Of a DNA stretch of 64,000 nucleotides, positions 35,528-47,384 are shown piece after piece. The notes beneath the pieces were generated by a model, which did not search any database, was not told the DNA's origin, and saw only the letters and a list, made by a program, of their open reading frames with translations. The position numbers were made by a program, and so were the translations under genes. Every line of letters begins with the position of its first letter. Within the stretch, counting starts at the first letter, position 1. This DNA comes from Anthoceros angustus (lineage: Eukaryota; Streptophyta; Anthocerotopsida; Anthocerotales; Anthocerotaceae): the NCBI GenBank assembly GCA_010909165.1, contig MU008183.1, forward strand, positions 868,001-932,000, given 5' to 3'.

Positions 35528-36676
35528 GTGCTCAATCGAGATCCACTACAATCTCATGAGACGCGTTTGTTGCATGCCTCTCGACTCATCCAAGCAGTGC
35601 TGCACCGATCCATCACTCCTCTCAACCTGCCCGTTGTGCGAAGGATCCAGGAAGCATCGAATTGCGCGCTTGGAAGGCTATGATGCAGACCTCTCGCCCC
35701 GTCTAGACTCACTGCCGTTGCGAGTCGCCTTCCGCGCTGTCTGGCAAGGAGGTGAATGCAAGCAGTTGGCTGAAAATTGAAACGCGTTCTCACCGACGAC
35801 TCCAACACCGCACCGAGAATCTTTGTTCACAGAACAAGTGTAGCAGATAACTCCACAAGACAGAGAGGCGTGAGGCTTGATCGGAGCGACAGTTCCAGAA
35901 TATCCTGCACGCACGATCAATATCCATAAGATAGCCTACCAGGAAGCTCTACTGCGAGGGTGGCTTACACCTACTGAGTTCGTAGTAGTAGGGCTAGTTG
36001 CCAGTTTGCTCGTGGACACTACGTGCCGGCCTCTCTAGGCTCATGTTCCCGGTGTTTATGTCTCGCTCTAGATTCTAAAAAAGAAGGTGCCTCACAGTGA
36101 AGCTCTACATGCGGAAGTAACTTCTAGGGGCTCACGACCTGCGAAGGTAGCTCACGCGAGCCGCTGTAGCTATGAAGGCAGGCAAGACGAGGACGATAAG
36201 ATACACCAACACAAGTCAAGTTACCAGCGTCGATACGTATTTGTTTCAGGGTAGAGGTCGTTTCAGATGAGGGTAGGCGGTGCGCACCCAACAGGGGAAA
36301 CGTAAAAATGAATCGAACTCTTCACACCGTAGGAAAAAATGAACCGAAAAAGGCCTTAGATATACATACGTAGTAATGGTCTGACAACCGACAAGCCAAA
36401 GGCTGGCGCAACCCACTTTCATCGTATAACTGCGTATCTCAGAGTCCGAGTTAGGTACCAAGAGAGGTGCATCCAAGAGGTGTCGGAAGAGAGTTGTCTT
36501 GACCAAGCCAACCAGGACGGTCTTCTGGCAGGCCCGCAGTGGTCAAGCGCCAGGTGGCTCTCACCGGAGGAGGACACACCTGCATGCAGCATGTAGCATG
36601 CAACATGCAACGAGGTGGGTGAGGGGAACGGCGACACCCGCACAAAAAGAACTTTCAGAGACCTGTTGTTCTCTGG
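35528..36676. other. Upstream region of FEX copy 2
   Basis: No gene recognised. It carries the CATGCA cluster at about 36581-36610 as in copy 1. The frame at 35554-35808 is conserved in copy 1 only as the duplication is, and has no domain. The duplication ends at 36676. Confidence 0.5.
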
Positions 36677-37543
36677 CTTTGAATGGCAGGCACATCACGG
36701 CAAAGAGTGAGGACAAGCTACGTACACTAGATTGTTTTCCTGGGTGCCACTCTGGGAACGAGCCGTACGCATACGAGCCATGTTCCTGTCAAGACGCTGG
36801 CACGAGCAAGTCTGTGAGAGTTAACCCGACCAAACCTTGAAATACTTTGTCACAGACACATTGAAAATGCTACTCACAATTTCGTCAGGATCTTCATGTC
36901 TGAAAGGCTGGACATCTGTTCCGACTGATGCCGAAACATTGCGAAAACCACTACACATCTGTCTCATATATTCCGACACATCTGCACAAAAACAAGCATG
37001 GTCAACCACAACCTCAAACGCAAAGAACTTTCGACCTATGCAAAAGGCAGCGTACAAGTCAATGCATCCAGATGCTGTCACTTACCGTGGAGTTCACCAA
37101 CAAGTTCAGAACGCGGCAGTGATCGAGAGGCCACATATCCCACTAGAGCCCAGGGCCCGGGATCTCTTCACATCCACTACCAAGAGCTTGCGGAGGAGGG
37201 GTATCCACAATATCTTGGAGGCAATAATCCAAACAGCTTGTCTGCTTCACAGGCGCAGACTCCCTACCAAACACCTAACACTGGGGGTTTAATAATGATG
37301 AGCATTGGTGGATATCAGGTGGCAGCCACACACATGGGTATAATGTGGAACTAGGCCCAGGCTGCACAGGGTAAGCCAGTACTGATATATGCAACAATCC
37401 TCAGAAGATATTTGCCAAGCTCACAACTCCAAGCTCCTGCAAGCCCCTCAGTGCTTGCCTGCTATTTCCCGCCAGCATTCTGTTAGCATATATGAAAGTC
37501 AACTGCTCTTAAAAAACGTGCACCAGATTCTATGTTTGAAATG
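36677..37543. other. Intergenic sequence between duplication end and R3H gene
   Basis: A plus-strand frame of 151 codons (36837-37292) is the longest but shows no domain, and its composition resembles non-coding DNA. 3' untranslated sequence of the R3H gene probably lies at the right edge. Nothing else seen. Confidence 0.45.
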
Positions 37544-39541
37544 TTACAAGGCTTCAGCCCTGTGATCTGGTGCGAGAATGCTGGCAGGAGCAGGCCGGGC
37601 CCTGTCTTTAACGACAGGGGCCTGGCTGAAACCGGAATCAGGTTGCTGTTGATGTGGCTGGAAGCAAACAATGCCAGATCAGAACTTGACACCCTGAGTG
37701 GAACTGGACAACGTCATCATTCACTGCAGTACACTAAACATTCGTGTCACCAACCCTACCTGAGTAAGAGGTTGCTGAAAGTGGTCATGTGGAGGATGCA
37801 TATAGCCATATTAGGGCCTGGATAACCATATTGAGGACCAGGCATGTACATAACAGAGGAATGTGCAGCAATATGGCCCGGATTGTATGGTCCCATGTGG
37901 GCGTCTCCAGGTCTGAAACCCAAAGAAGCCACAGGATTACCCCAAGGTGCCTCATGTGCTGTGGGAGAGGAGGAGGAAGAGGGGCGTCCATGACCATCGG
38001 AGGCCTTGGATACCTCCAAGCTGAGGAAACTCTGTGTTATAGTTAGCCAGGGGGCATAGATAGGGTTGCACACCAAAGGGCTGAACATTCACCCCAAAAC
38101 CTGGGTCAAACCGCTGGGAGTACCTGAAGAAGCACATAACTACAGGTCAGGCATGGCCATAAATCATCTCTGAGGCATCCTTGATACAAATAGAACACGT
38201 TCTCAACAACACACAAGAAAGAGGAAAGAGATACCTGTCAAAATTACGGTCATAGTCTGGATCTCTCCTATCCTTCTCACGGTCCCGGAAAATCGCAACC
38301 CGAGTGCTATACTTCATCCTGCCGCTGTTCTCCTTCTCAACTTTCCCATTACCATTACTCCTAGCTCCCACGGCCCCGTTCTCCACCAAGCCTCTTGCAC
38401 CCGTATCTCGTGCATCCTCAACATACACTCTCTCTTCCGGTTTTGCAGTTTCCGCCGGTACGGGCGGCTCCACCGGCTGAAAAGGCTCAAGCCCAAGTCC
38501 CTCATCGTCAGAACCCTTCCCTCCGTTCTCCCCGCAGAAAATCCGCGCACGAGCCTTGTTATATTCCTCTTTCCGCTCCTCCACGGACTTGACGGGTTCA
38601 ACCTGCCACCATATCCACCCCGCCGATACTATCCCCAATTGCTCTCCCCTCTATGCGGCCTCTGCTTTATAGCAAGCTTCGCCACAGGCTGCGACACAAA
38701 CTTCTCCTCCGCCGGCAAGTCCACCGGAATGTCCGCCAACCGGATAGCAGGATACCTCGTCTCCCCGTCTTCCTAGCGATAATCCTGCTCCTTCCATAGA
38801 TCCGCTGTCAACCACCATAGACTGAAGAAAATAGTGCTGAGCCACTCTGTGCGCAGCCAGCCGCAAGTACGACGACGGCATAGGCTGGAAGTCCAGTTGC
38901 TGCAACTTCGGGTTGCGTATAAACCTCTCCACCTCCTGCTCCAGCCTCAAAACTGGCATGCAACGACTCCGCGTCATCAGACAACACTCACAAGCCACGC
39001 CAAGCCAAGCAAACCCCGCACACGAGTCAGAAAACGTTCGAACCGCAGGAAACTCACTGGTAAGCCGGTCGCAGGGGTTCTGCAGCGCCTCCCGGAGGAA
39101 GCTGTCCACCTGCTCCACGCTGCGTGTCACGACGCCATCGCCGTCACCCGGCTTGACGTCCGAGCCAGGGCTCTTGCCGTCCAAACCCCCGCCGGAAGCG
39201 GCGTGCTCCTCCTGCTTCCGCAGCGTCGCGGCCGCCAAGTTGTCCACCAGATCGGCCATCTCCCACGAGTCCGGGGGGCCCTGCTCCGCCATGACGGCGC
39301 TGCCCGTGGTGGCAGCAGCAGCGGCAGCGGCGGCAGCGCGCTCCAGCGAACCCTCCCCGCCCTCGTCTGCGTCCATCCGCAGCAAACCCCAGCCGGAGCC
39401 CGACTCACTGGCGCCGGCCCGTGCCGTAGGCAGAGCACGCCAGTCCGAGTCCGTGAGCCCCGCCGCGCTGCGAGCAGCCGAGCGTGAAGATGGTCGCGGC
39501 AACGGCGCCATCGCCACCGCTACCGTGAGGGTGCAGTGCAC
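37544..39541 (-). CDS. R3H-SUZ domain RNA-binding protein
   Basis: Plant R3H-SUZ protein expected to bind single-stranded nucleic acid. The start is at 39541 or, better, 39511 (MAPLPRPSSRS). The N-terminus has Ala runs, then SWEMADLVDNLAAATLRKQ and VDSFLREALQNPCDRLT. The R3H domain follows: LRLEQEVERFIRNPKLQQLD and SSYLRLAAHRVAQHYFLQSM. Next come YPAIRLADIPVDLPAEE and the SUZ motif VKSVEERKEEYNKARARIF, then TRVAIFRDREKDRRDPDYDR and, in the next exon, QRFDPGFG and NYNTEFPQLG. The tail is Pro/Gln/Gly-rich. Proposed exons: 39541-39058, 38952-38235, 38123-37760 and 37657-37544 (stop TAA). The first intron (105 bp) has no stop and a length divisible by three. Frameshifts are needed near 38770-38790, 38620-38645 and 38040. 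Confidence 0.85.
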
Positions 39542-40587
39542 TGCTGTGCTGTGCTGTGCAGACAGACCGTGAGCGAAGAATTGGAGGCGATCGCCAAGCG
39601 GCTCGAACCTTCCTTTGTTCTTCTCACCTTACTTAGGGTTGGTTATATCGCGGCCTCCTTTTTTTATCTTTCATCTACATATTGCCGTAGCCTTCGAACT
39701 AAGGCTATTCGTTCTTCTAATCGTGTTCGTCGATTCCCAACCACTCACCTAGTTTATAAAGCGTTTAAGCTCATTAGGTGATCTTGTTAGGTGTTGATTT
39801 ATTTCATACCATTGCTTAGAACCTAATTTAGGAAGCATCTAAGCATCTGTCCAAATGGCTTAGGCCAAATGGACACACATTTATAAGAATGCCGTGATTA
39901 AGCATCCTGAGCATGGATGAGCAGTTACGTTAAACATGACCGACATGTCCTTTGTACTTACGAAAATGGTATTTGGTCGAGACCAAATATGCAATGGATG
40001 CAATGTAGATGGATCAGCTTAGATGGGGTTGCATATTTGGTCTCGACCAAATACCATTTTCATGGGGTCGCATAAAGGACATGTCTTGTCGGATCACGTG
40101 AAAGTCGCTGCCTGCCCTGGGCCTCGACGCGCATTGATTTTTTCGGGTATTGTAGGTGAATTTTAGAGAGAGAATTGACCTTTGGTCATTATTTTACCCA
40201 GAGTAAAATTCATTACACAATATAGTAGAAAATCATCTACCATCAAGGTACAAAAACAACCGAACCATACAAGTGGGTAAAATCATCTACCATCAAGGTA
40301 GAAAATAGAGCACTAGAGTAGAAAACATGGCGACCAAGTGAATACCATGGTCTAGAAGCTCATTCTAGAAATCCCACCAAAATCGCTAATCGACAAAAAC
40401 ATTTTACATTAAATAATATTCATGCGGATCCAGGATATACAAAAAACCAACAAAGAAACCTTTTCTTTGCAGAGTTTCCTGTATATCCAGAATGGCATGA
40501 AATACAAATTCAACTAATGAAGAGTAAATACCAGAATAGATTGAACTCTGCTAGATTGAACTCTACTTCAACAACAATGGAACCTAC
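39542..40587. other. Upstream/intergenic region with fold-back and short repeats
   Basis: No gene recognised. The first 150 bp may hold the R3H promoter. It contains a fold-back at 39942-40085 (separate entry). A short direct repeat AAATCATCTACCATCAAGGT occurs at about 40231-40250 and 40280-40299. AT-rich sequence runs into the tandem array. Confidence 0.5.
39942..40085. repeat. Perfect fold-back (inverted repeat), MITE-like
   Basis: The 33-bp arms 39962-39994 and 40029-40061 are exact reverse complements. The outer 12-bp arms GACATGTCCTTT (39942-39953) and AAAGGACATGTC (40074-40085) also pair exactly, with unpaired bulges between inner and outer arms. The loop is 34 bp. Each arm contains a smaller near-palindrome TTTGGTCGAGACCAAA. 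The arms are still identical, which points to a young insertion or strong constraint. No transposase is present. Confidence 0.9.
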
Positions 40588-42162
40588 AAACAAAACGAAA
40601 ACAGCACACAAACCGTGATTAGGCTGATACTAGAAAACACTGGAAATAATCATAGCAAATACTTAAGAAATGATACTCACCTTATTTAGGGAAATTGATC
40701 ATAATTATATTGAAAACGTAATTTTCACCACTTGGCTTGATTGGCTTGTACAAAGATCATTCTTGGCAACCAATTGATGAAGCCGAGGACTTGGACGAAA
40801 TTGTCCGCTTCGCAAGGTGACAACCTAATAAAATACAACCATTGATTTTCAATGTATCGCTGATTAATAAAGAGCATAAGAAAACTTACCAATCGACGGA
40901 TTTTCGCAGAGCAGGGCAAATATCTCGAGGCACATTCTTCGCCTCGTTCTTTTCCACCGCAGCCTTGAACCTCTTGCCGCTCCATCCGCCGCCAGCTTGA
41001 TGCTTAATGTGCTCCTCTCCACATTTCTCCGCCTCAATCTCAAGGGCTTTCTCTTTGCTTAGAGACTCGTAATTCAACCGCGACGCCTCTCTATAAGAGC
41101 CTCCAAACTTTTTGCGAAACTCCAATTCGCTTCGCCTATCATACTCCAATTCCCGACCAAGCATCTCGCAGAAGTCACCAAAGCCACTTCCATTTCCATT
41201 TGCAACACAGTAACAATATCCAGAGGTGCTACCACCCACATTTCGCCCCGGTTAACTTCGGATGATCACACTCACTATGCACAATGCCCTCCAACAGAGG
41301 GACCATCGCATCCACTTCCTCGAGTGTATCAATGTTGAAATGAGGGACAAGAAGGTCGCTCCACTAGTCGCAGGATTCACAACCGCCAAGATAAACATAA
41401 TCGTGAAACTCCAAAAGAAGTGAAAACAAACAAAACGAAAACAACACAAACCGTGATTAGGCGATACTAGAAAACACTGAAATAATCATAGCAAATACTT
41501 AGGAAATGATACTCACCTTATTTAGGAAATTTGTACTGATTATACATTGAAAACGTAATTTTCACGACCACTTGGCTTGATTGGCTTGTACAAAGATCAT
41601 CATTCTTGGCAACCAATTGATGAAGCGAGGACTTGGGCGAAATTGTCCGCTTCGCAAGGTGACAACCTAATAAAATACAACCATTGATTTTCAATGCTGA
41701 TTAATAAAGAGCATAAGAAAACTTACCAATCGACGGATTTTCGCGAGATAGCGATGCAAATATCTCGAGGCACATTCTTACGCTCCTTTCTCTTTTCCAC
41801 CTGCTCTTGAACCTCTTGCGCTCCATCTGCTGCCGGTTCTCTTGATGCTTAATGTGCTCTTGTCTCCTCTCCACATTTCTCCTGATCTCAAGGGCTTTCT
41901 CTCTTTGCTTAGAGACTCGTAATTCAACCGCTTACCTGTCTCTATAAGAGCCTCCAAATCCTTTTGCATGAAACTCCAATTCTTTACATCTATCATACTC
42001 CAATTCCACTCGCGATCTCGCAAGCGCTCAAAGCCACTTCCATTTCCATTTGCGGTCACGCAATACAATATCCAGAGGTGCTACCACCACATTTACATCT
42101 GGTTAACTTCGGATGATCACACTCACTATGCACAATGCCCTCCAACAGAGGGACCACCGCAT
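40588..42162. repeat. Tandem repeat array, level A (about 840-bp units)
   Basis: Unit 1 starts at 40588 and unit 2 at 41428, both beginning CAAACAAAACGAAAAC. Both contain minus-strand exon-like sequence: in unit 1 the frame 41239-40886 (ELEFRKKFGG, YREASRLNYESLSKEKALEI, ENPS/SVDW) ends at a GTAAGT donor. In unit 2 the matching frame 42068-41778 is altered by many small indels. The peptide is Lys/Glu-rich and helical; I do not recognise the family. The units differ mostly by 1-8 bp insertions and losses. Confidence 0.8.
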
Positions 42163-44489
42163 CCACTTCCCTCGTGTATCAATGTTGAAATGAGGGATGG
42201 TCGCTTCCACTAGTCGCAGGATTCACAACCGCCAAGATAAACATAATCGAAACTCCAAAAGAAGTGAAAACAAACAAGCAAAGAATCAACCTTGTCAACA
42301 TATGGAATTTCACTAGAACACCCTTGTTGGTCCATTATCCATCCGGATGCCTTGGCCACTTTCGGAGGTATGTTTGCAACCAAAACACCAGCCTCCCACC
42401 GCCAATAACAAGAGACCAAGATGATTAAAACAGATCATCCAACATGGCGCAACCAAGGAACTCGACAATACCAACCGAACTTCAGACAAAGTGGACCACA
42501 TGGAAAACTCTTCGACATTGTTCAAAGGTCCGCTTTCATGATGAACAATGAGTGGAGACTAAGACACACAAAAACAAGTCGACAGATTTTCAAACAAGTC
42601 CCTACAAACTTGCAACAAATCTCAAACACTTACATTGTTAACTGTTGCACTCGCAAAGTGCCGATCTTCAGGTGACTAGAAAATACAATTTCGTGAGTCA
42701 CATTGAGGAGCTTGACGGAAGAACACCCTTAAATCATCCCGCATCCGATTCAGTTCTTGTTCAAAAGCTCGATAGGATCGCCGCTCACCGTGAACAAGGA
42801 CTCTCTGTCTTGCTTTGCTTGACCGCACGGCCATATCCGCAAACCATATCGAACAACAGAAGGAACATACAAAGGACTCAAATGTCACAAGCTTTCAAAA
42901 CATATTACCTTGAGAATCCAAAGATCCGCTTTATGGCTACCACTTCTCCCAAAGATCAAGGCACCGAGCCATCGTCAAACGTGTAATCATTGTTACACGG
43001 CACTTATTGGTGTAATAGCCAACGAGCCCACCGCTCACCCATGGTCTTCATGAACCTTGACAACATTCCTTTTGAAACACGGAGTTTTGCATACCAAGCC
43101 TAGCCAAAAAACAAGCTTAGTAAATACAAACCACAAAACTTAAGCCCAAATAACAACAAAAACCGGTATGATTAAAACAGATCATCCAACATGGCGGTCG
43201 CAAGGAACGACAATACCAACTCGAACTTCAGACACAAAGTGGACCACATGGTGCGGAAAACTCGATTCGGTCGACATTGTTCAAAGGTCCGCTTTCATGA
43301 TGAACAACGAGTGGCAGAGACCTAACACACAAAAACAAGTCGACAGTCAAAACAAGTCCCTACAAACTTGCAACAAATCTCAAACACTTACATTGTTAAC
43401 TGTTGCACTCTGCGATCTTGGTGACTAGAAAATACAATTTCGTGAGTCACATTGAGGGAGTTGACGGAAGAACACCCTTAAATCATCCCGCATCCGATTC
43501 GATTCGTTCAAAAGCTCGATAGGATCGCGTTCACCGTGAACAAGGACTCTTCTGCGGTACTGTTTTGCTTGACCGGGCCATATCACAAAACTCGAGCGAA
43601 CAACATACAAAGGACTCAAATGTCACAAGCTTTCAAAACATATTACCTTGAGAATCCAAAGATCCGCTTTATGGCCACACACTTCTCCCAAAGATCAAGG
43701 CACCGAGCCATCAAAACGTGTAATCATTGTTACAGCTCTTATTGGTGTAATAGCCAAGCCCACCCCATGGTCTTCATGAACCTTGACAACATTCCTTTTG
43801 AAACACGGAGTTTTGCATACCAAGCCTAGCCAAAAACAAAAGCTTAGTAAATACAAACCACAAAACTTAAGCCCAAATAACAACAAACTTACATTTGATC
43901 TTGGGTTATCAATTGTTGAATTGAAAAACCCCGAATTGATGATTTTTGTCGCACACCACTTGGGAGAGTGTTCAATACCTAAAAGTTTCGATAACATCCG
44001 CTCAGAATCTTGACCTTTGACTAAATGCTCACTCGTAATTCTTCATGTCCACTTTGTATTTTTGAAAGCCGCTCTTGATACCGCAAATAAAAGCGAGCTT
44101 AATACAAAGACATCAAAACAATCAAAGATACAATGAACAAAACAACCAAAACATCGAACAAAAGGTCCACTGAATCTGAGAACGAGAAGTCCCCGATGAG
44201 CGGTGTTATGTAACTCTTCACCACCTCGAACTCCAAACTGGTCATGCAAAAATATGCACACCGCAAACAATAGAGGCATAAGGCCTCGGTTAAAACCATA
44301 AATGAACAATCAAAGTGCACCCCTAAACCAACAATATTACCTTTTTGAGCCCCGCCCAAATGAGCATTGATGATCTCGTGTGAAAGAATCCGCTCATCAT
44401 CATCGAAATCAACTTCACCTCTTTTCGACATGACACAATCCCAAGGTCCTTGCCGATTTTCATGGACGCAACCAACGCTCGGGACCCAT
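42163..44489. repeat. Higher-order tandem repeat, first copy (Q-Q-R)
   Basis: A 2,327-bp unit starting CCACTTCC at 42163 recurs at 44490. Inside it, a sub-unit of about 745 bp (Q) occurs twice, with the marker ATGATTAAAACAGATCATCC at 42421 and 43168. A unique part R (about 43890-44489) follows. Minus-strand frames are exon-like: WEAGVLVANIPPKVAKASGW then IMDQQGCSSEIPYVDK near 42290-42400, and SKRGEVDFDDDERI then LSHEIINAHL in R. No known domain is recognised. Confidence 0.85.
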
Positions 44490-46819
44490 CCACTTCCCTC
44501 GTGTATCAATGTTGAAATGAGGGATGAAGGTCGCTTCACTAGTCGCAGGATTCACAACCGCCAAGATAAACATAATCGAAACTCCAAAAGAAGTGAAAAC
44601 AAACAAGCAAAGAATCAACCTTGTCAACATATGGAATTTCACTAGAACACCCTTGTTGGTCCATTATCCATCCGGATGCCTTGGCCACTTTCGGAGGTAT
44701 GTTTGCAACCAAAACACCAGCCTCCCACCGCTGTAACAAGAGACCAAGATGATTAAAACAGATCATCCAACATGGCGACGCAACCAAGGAACTCGACAAT
44801 ACCAACTCGAACTTCAGACACAAAGTGGACCACATGGTGCAAAACTCCGGTTTGACATTGTTCAAAGGTCCGCTTTCATGATGAACAACAGGAGTGGCAC
44901 AGACCTAGACACACAAAAAAACAAGTCGAGGACATTAACAAGTCCCTACAAAACTTGCAACAAATCTCAAACACTTACATTGTTAACTGTTGCACTCGTA
45001 AGTGATCTTGGTGACTAGAAAATACAATTTCGTGAGTCACATTGAGGATTGACGGAAGAACACCCTTAAATCATCCCGCATCCGATTGAGTTCTTCGTTC
45101 AAAAGCTCGATAGGATCGCTCACCGTGAACAAGGACTCTGTCCTGCTTTGCTTGACCGACGGCCATATCTCGCAAACCATATCGAACGAACAAGGAACAT
45201 ACAAAGGACTCAAATGTCACAAGCTTTCAAAACATATTACCTTGAGAATCCAAAGATCCGCTTTATGGCCACACACTTCTCCCAAAGATCAAGGCACCGA
45301 GCCATCAAAACGTGTAATCATTGTTACAGCTCTTATTGGTGTAATAGCCAAGCCCACCCCATGGTCTTCATGAACCTTGACAACATTCCTTTTGAAACAC
45401 GGAGTTTTGCATACCAAGCCTAGCCAAAAACAAAAGCTTAGTAAATACAAACCACAAAACTTAAGCCCAAATAACAACAAAACCGGTATGATTAAAACAG
45501 ATCATCCAACATGGCGGTCGCAAGGAACGACAATACCAACTCGAACTTCAGACACAAAGTGGACCACATGGTGCGGAAAACTCGATTCGGTCGACATTGT
45601 TCAAAGGTCCGCTTTCATGATGAACAACGAGTGGCAGAGACCTAACACACAAAAAACAAGTCGACAGTCAAAACAAGTCCCTACAAAACTTGCAACAAAT
45701 CTCAAACACTTACATTGTTAACTGTTGCACTCGCATGCCGATCTTCAGTCCGACTAGAAAATACAATTTAAGTCACATTGAGGGAGTTGACGGAAGAACA
45801 CCCTTAAATCATCCCGCATCCGATTGTTCTTCGTTCAAAAGCTCGATAGGATCGCGTTCACCGTGAACAAGGACTCTTCTGCGGTACTGTTTTGCTTGAC
45901 CGGGCCATATCACAAAACTCGAGCGAACAACATACAAAGGACTCAAATGTCACAAGCTTTCAAAACATATTACCTTGAGAATCCAGCATGTTTTATGGCG
46001 GTCACACTTCTCCCAAAGATCAAGGCACCGAGCCATCGTCAAACGTGTAATCATTGTTACAGCTCTTATTGGTGTAATAGCCAACGAGCCCAGCTTCACC
46101 ATGGTCTTCATGAACCTTGACAACATTCCTTTTGAAACACGAGTTTTGCATACCAAGCCTAGCCAAAAAAACAAGCAGTTAGTAAATACAAACCACAAAA
46201 CTTAAGCCCAAATAACAACAAACTTACATTTGATCTTGGGTTATCAATCGTTGAATTGAAAAACCCCGAATTGACATTTTTGTCGTTTGCACCACTTGGG
46301 AGAGTGTTCAATATGACTCTAAAAGTTTCGATAACATCCGCTCGTAAATCTTGACCTTTTGGGAAATGCTCACTCGTAATTCTTCATGTCCACTTTGTAA
46401 TTTTTAAGTTCTTGATACCGCAAATAAAAGCGAGCTTAATACGACATCAAAACGTCAAAGATACAATGAACAAAACAACCAAAACATCTTGAACAAAAGG
46501 TCCACTGAATCTGAGAACGAGAAGTCCTCGATGAGCGGTTGTAACTCTTCACCACCTCGAACTCCAAACCTGGTCATGCAAAAATATGCACACCTGCAAA
46601 CAATAGAGGCATAAGGCCTCCAGGTTTAAAACCATAAATGAACAATCAAAGTGCACCCCTAAACCAACAATATTACCTTTTTGAGCCCCAAATGAGCATT
46701 GATGATCTCGTGTGAAAGAATCATCGCTCATCATCATCGAAATCAACTTCACCTCTTTTCGACATGACACAATCCCAAGGTCCTTGCCGATTTTCATGGG
46801 CCAACGCACAGGACCCATG
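44490..46819. repeat. Higher-order tandem repeat, second copy (Q-Q-R)
   Basis: Second copy of the 2.33-kb unit. Q markers are at 44749 and 45488 (739 bp apart) and R is at about 46220-46819. The same minus-strand exon-like peptides recur (for example in 44865-44539 and 46918-46549). R of this copy joins a different sequence after about 46819. Q copies differ from each other mainly by short indels, often beside CG or CCG/CGG words. Confidence 0.85.
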
Positions 46820-47384
46820 GAAAATTCCATGAAACATGTTGATCAGGAACATCGAACCAAGCTTTGGTTCAAGATGCACTTCCTTGTTAAAATTGTTAAA
46901 ACCACGAAAGAAAGACATCCTGAGAAGAGAGAATCACATGTGAAAGAAAGTCAACTATCAAAATCAACAAGTAAAACATCACTACTTACGCTTCGGAGAA
47001 AATCTCCATTGTCCTTGATTCGAACTTGATGGAAAAAGGATATCGAATAAGATTAGATCCTTGTGAGGATATCCTCAGCGACATCCCCCCACCACTCACT
47101 TTCATAAAGGCCGAGGCGACTTGACACCGATTATTACGCGTTTGGACCTATCCTCCCCACCACTAAAGCATCATTCACGCTCCCTCGGGACTATTGGGTC
47201 AACCGCCTCTAAAATTGCTTCATCATCAATTTCCTCCATACCCATGGCAAAGTCATCTTGGGATCATCACACTTTAGCCTCTCAAACATATCAAGCACTT
47301 CTTGATCGGGATGACTCGGTCGGGAACCACAACAGGCATGGAAAACGCCACCAGAAAAGCATCTGCTCAACGGCACACAAATCT
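46820..47384 (-). other. Possible further coding sequence, unclassified
   Basis: Minus-strand translation near 47120-47330 gives broken protein-like text (FERLKCDDPK, MGMEEIDDEAILEAVDPIV in different frames), in the same direction as the neighbouring exon-like repeats. It may be part of the same unknown gene or element. No domain recognised. Confidence 0.3.

Larger units (their letters stand above)
28090..36676. repeat. Segmental duplication, copy 2
   Basis: Collinear with 1-8545. Unlike copy 1, the left side continues into the rest of the ELL-like gene (to 27530). The right side continues past 36676 into sequence not shared with copy 1. Gene content and order are identical. Frame-breaking indels are mostly at different positions from copy 1. 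Confidence 0.95.

Noticed and set aside
36837-37292. 151-codon plus-strand frame between duplication and R3H gene
   Set aside because: No domain, no repeat of the frame elsewhere, composition like flanking non-coding DNA.
38834-39572. Plus-strand frames of over 200 codons opposite the R3H gene
   Set aside because: The minus strand has clear R3H and SUZ motifs; the plus frames are shadows of GC-rich codons.
42421-45507. Regularly repeated 20-bp marker ATGATTAAAACAGATCATCC, CRISPR-like at first sight
   Set aside because: The intervening sequence is itself repeated and long (740-1580 bp); this is a nested tandem duplication in a eukaryotic genome.
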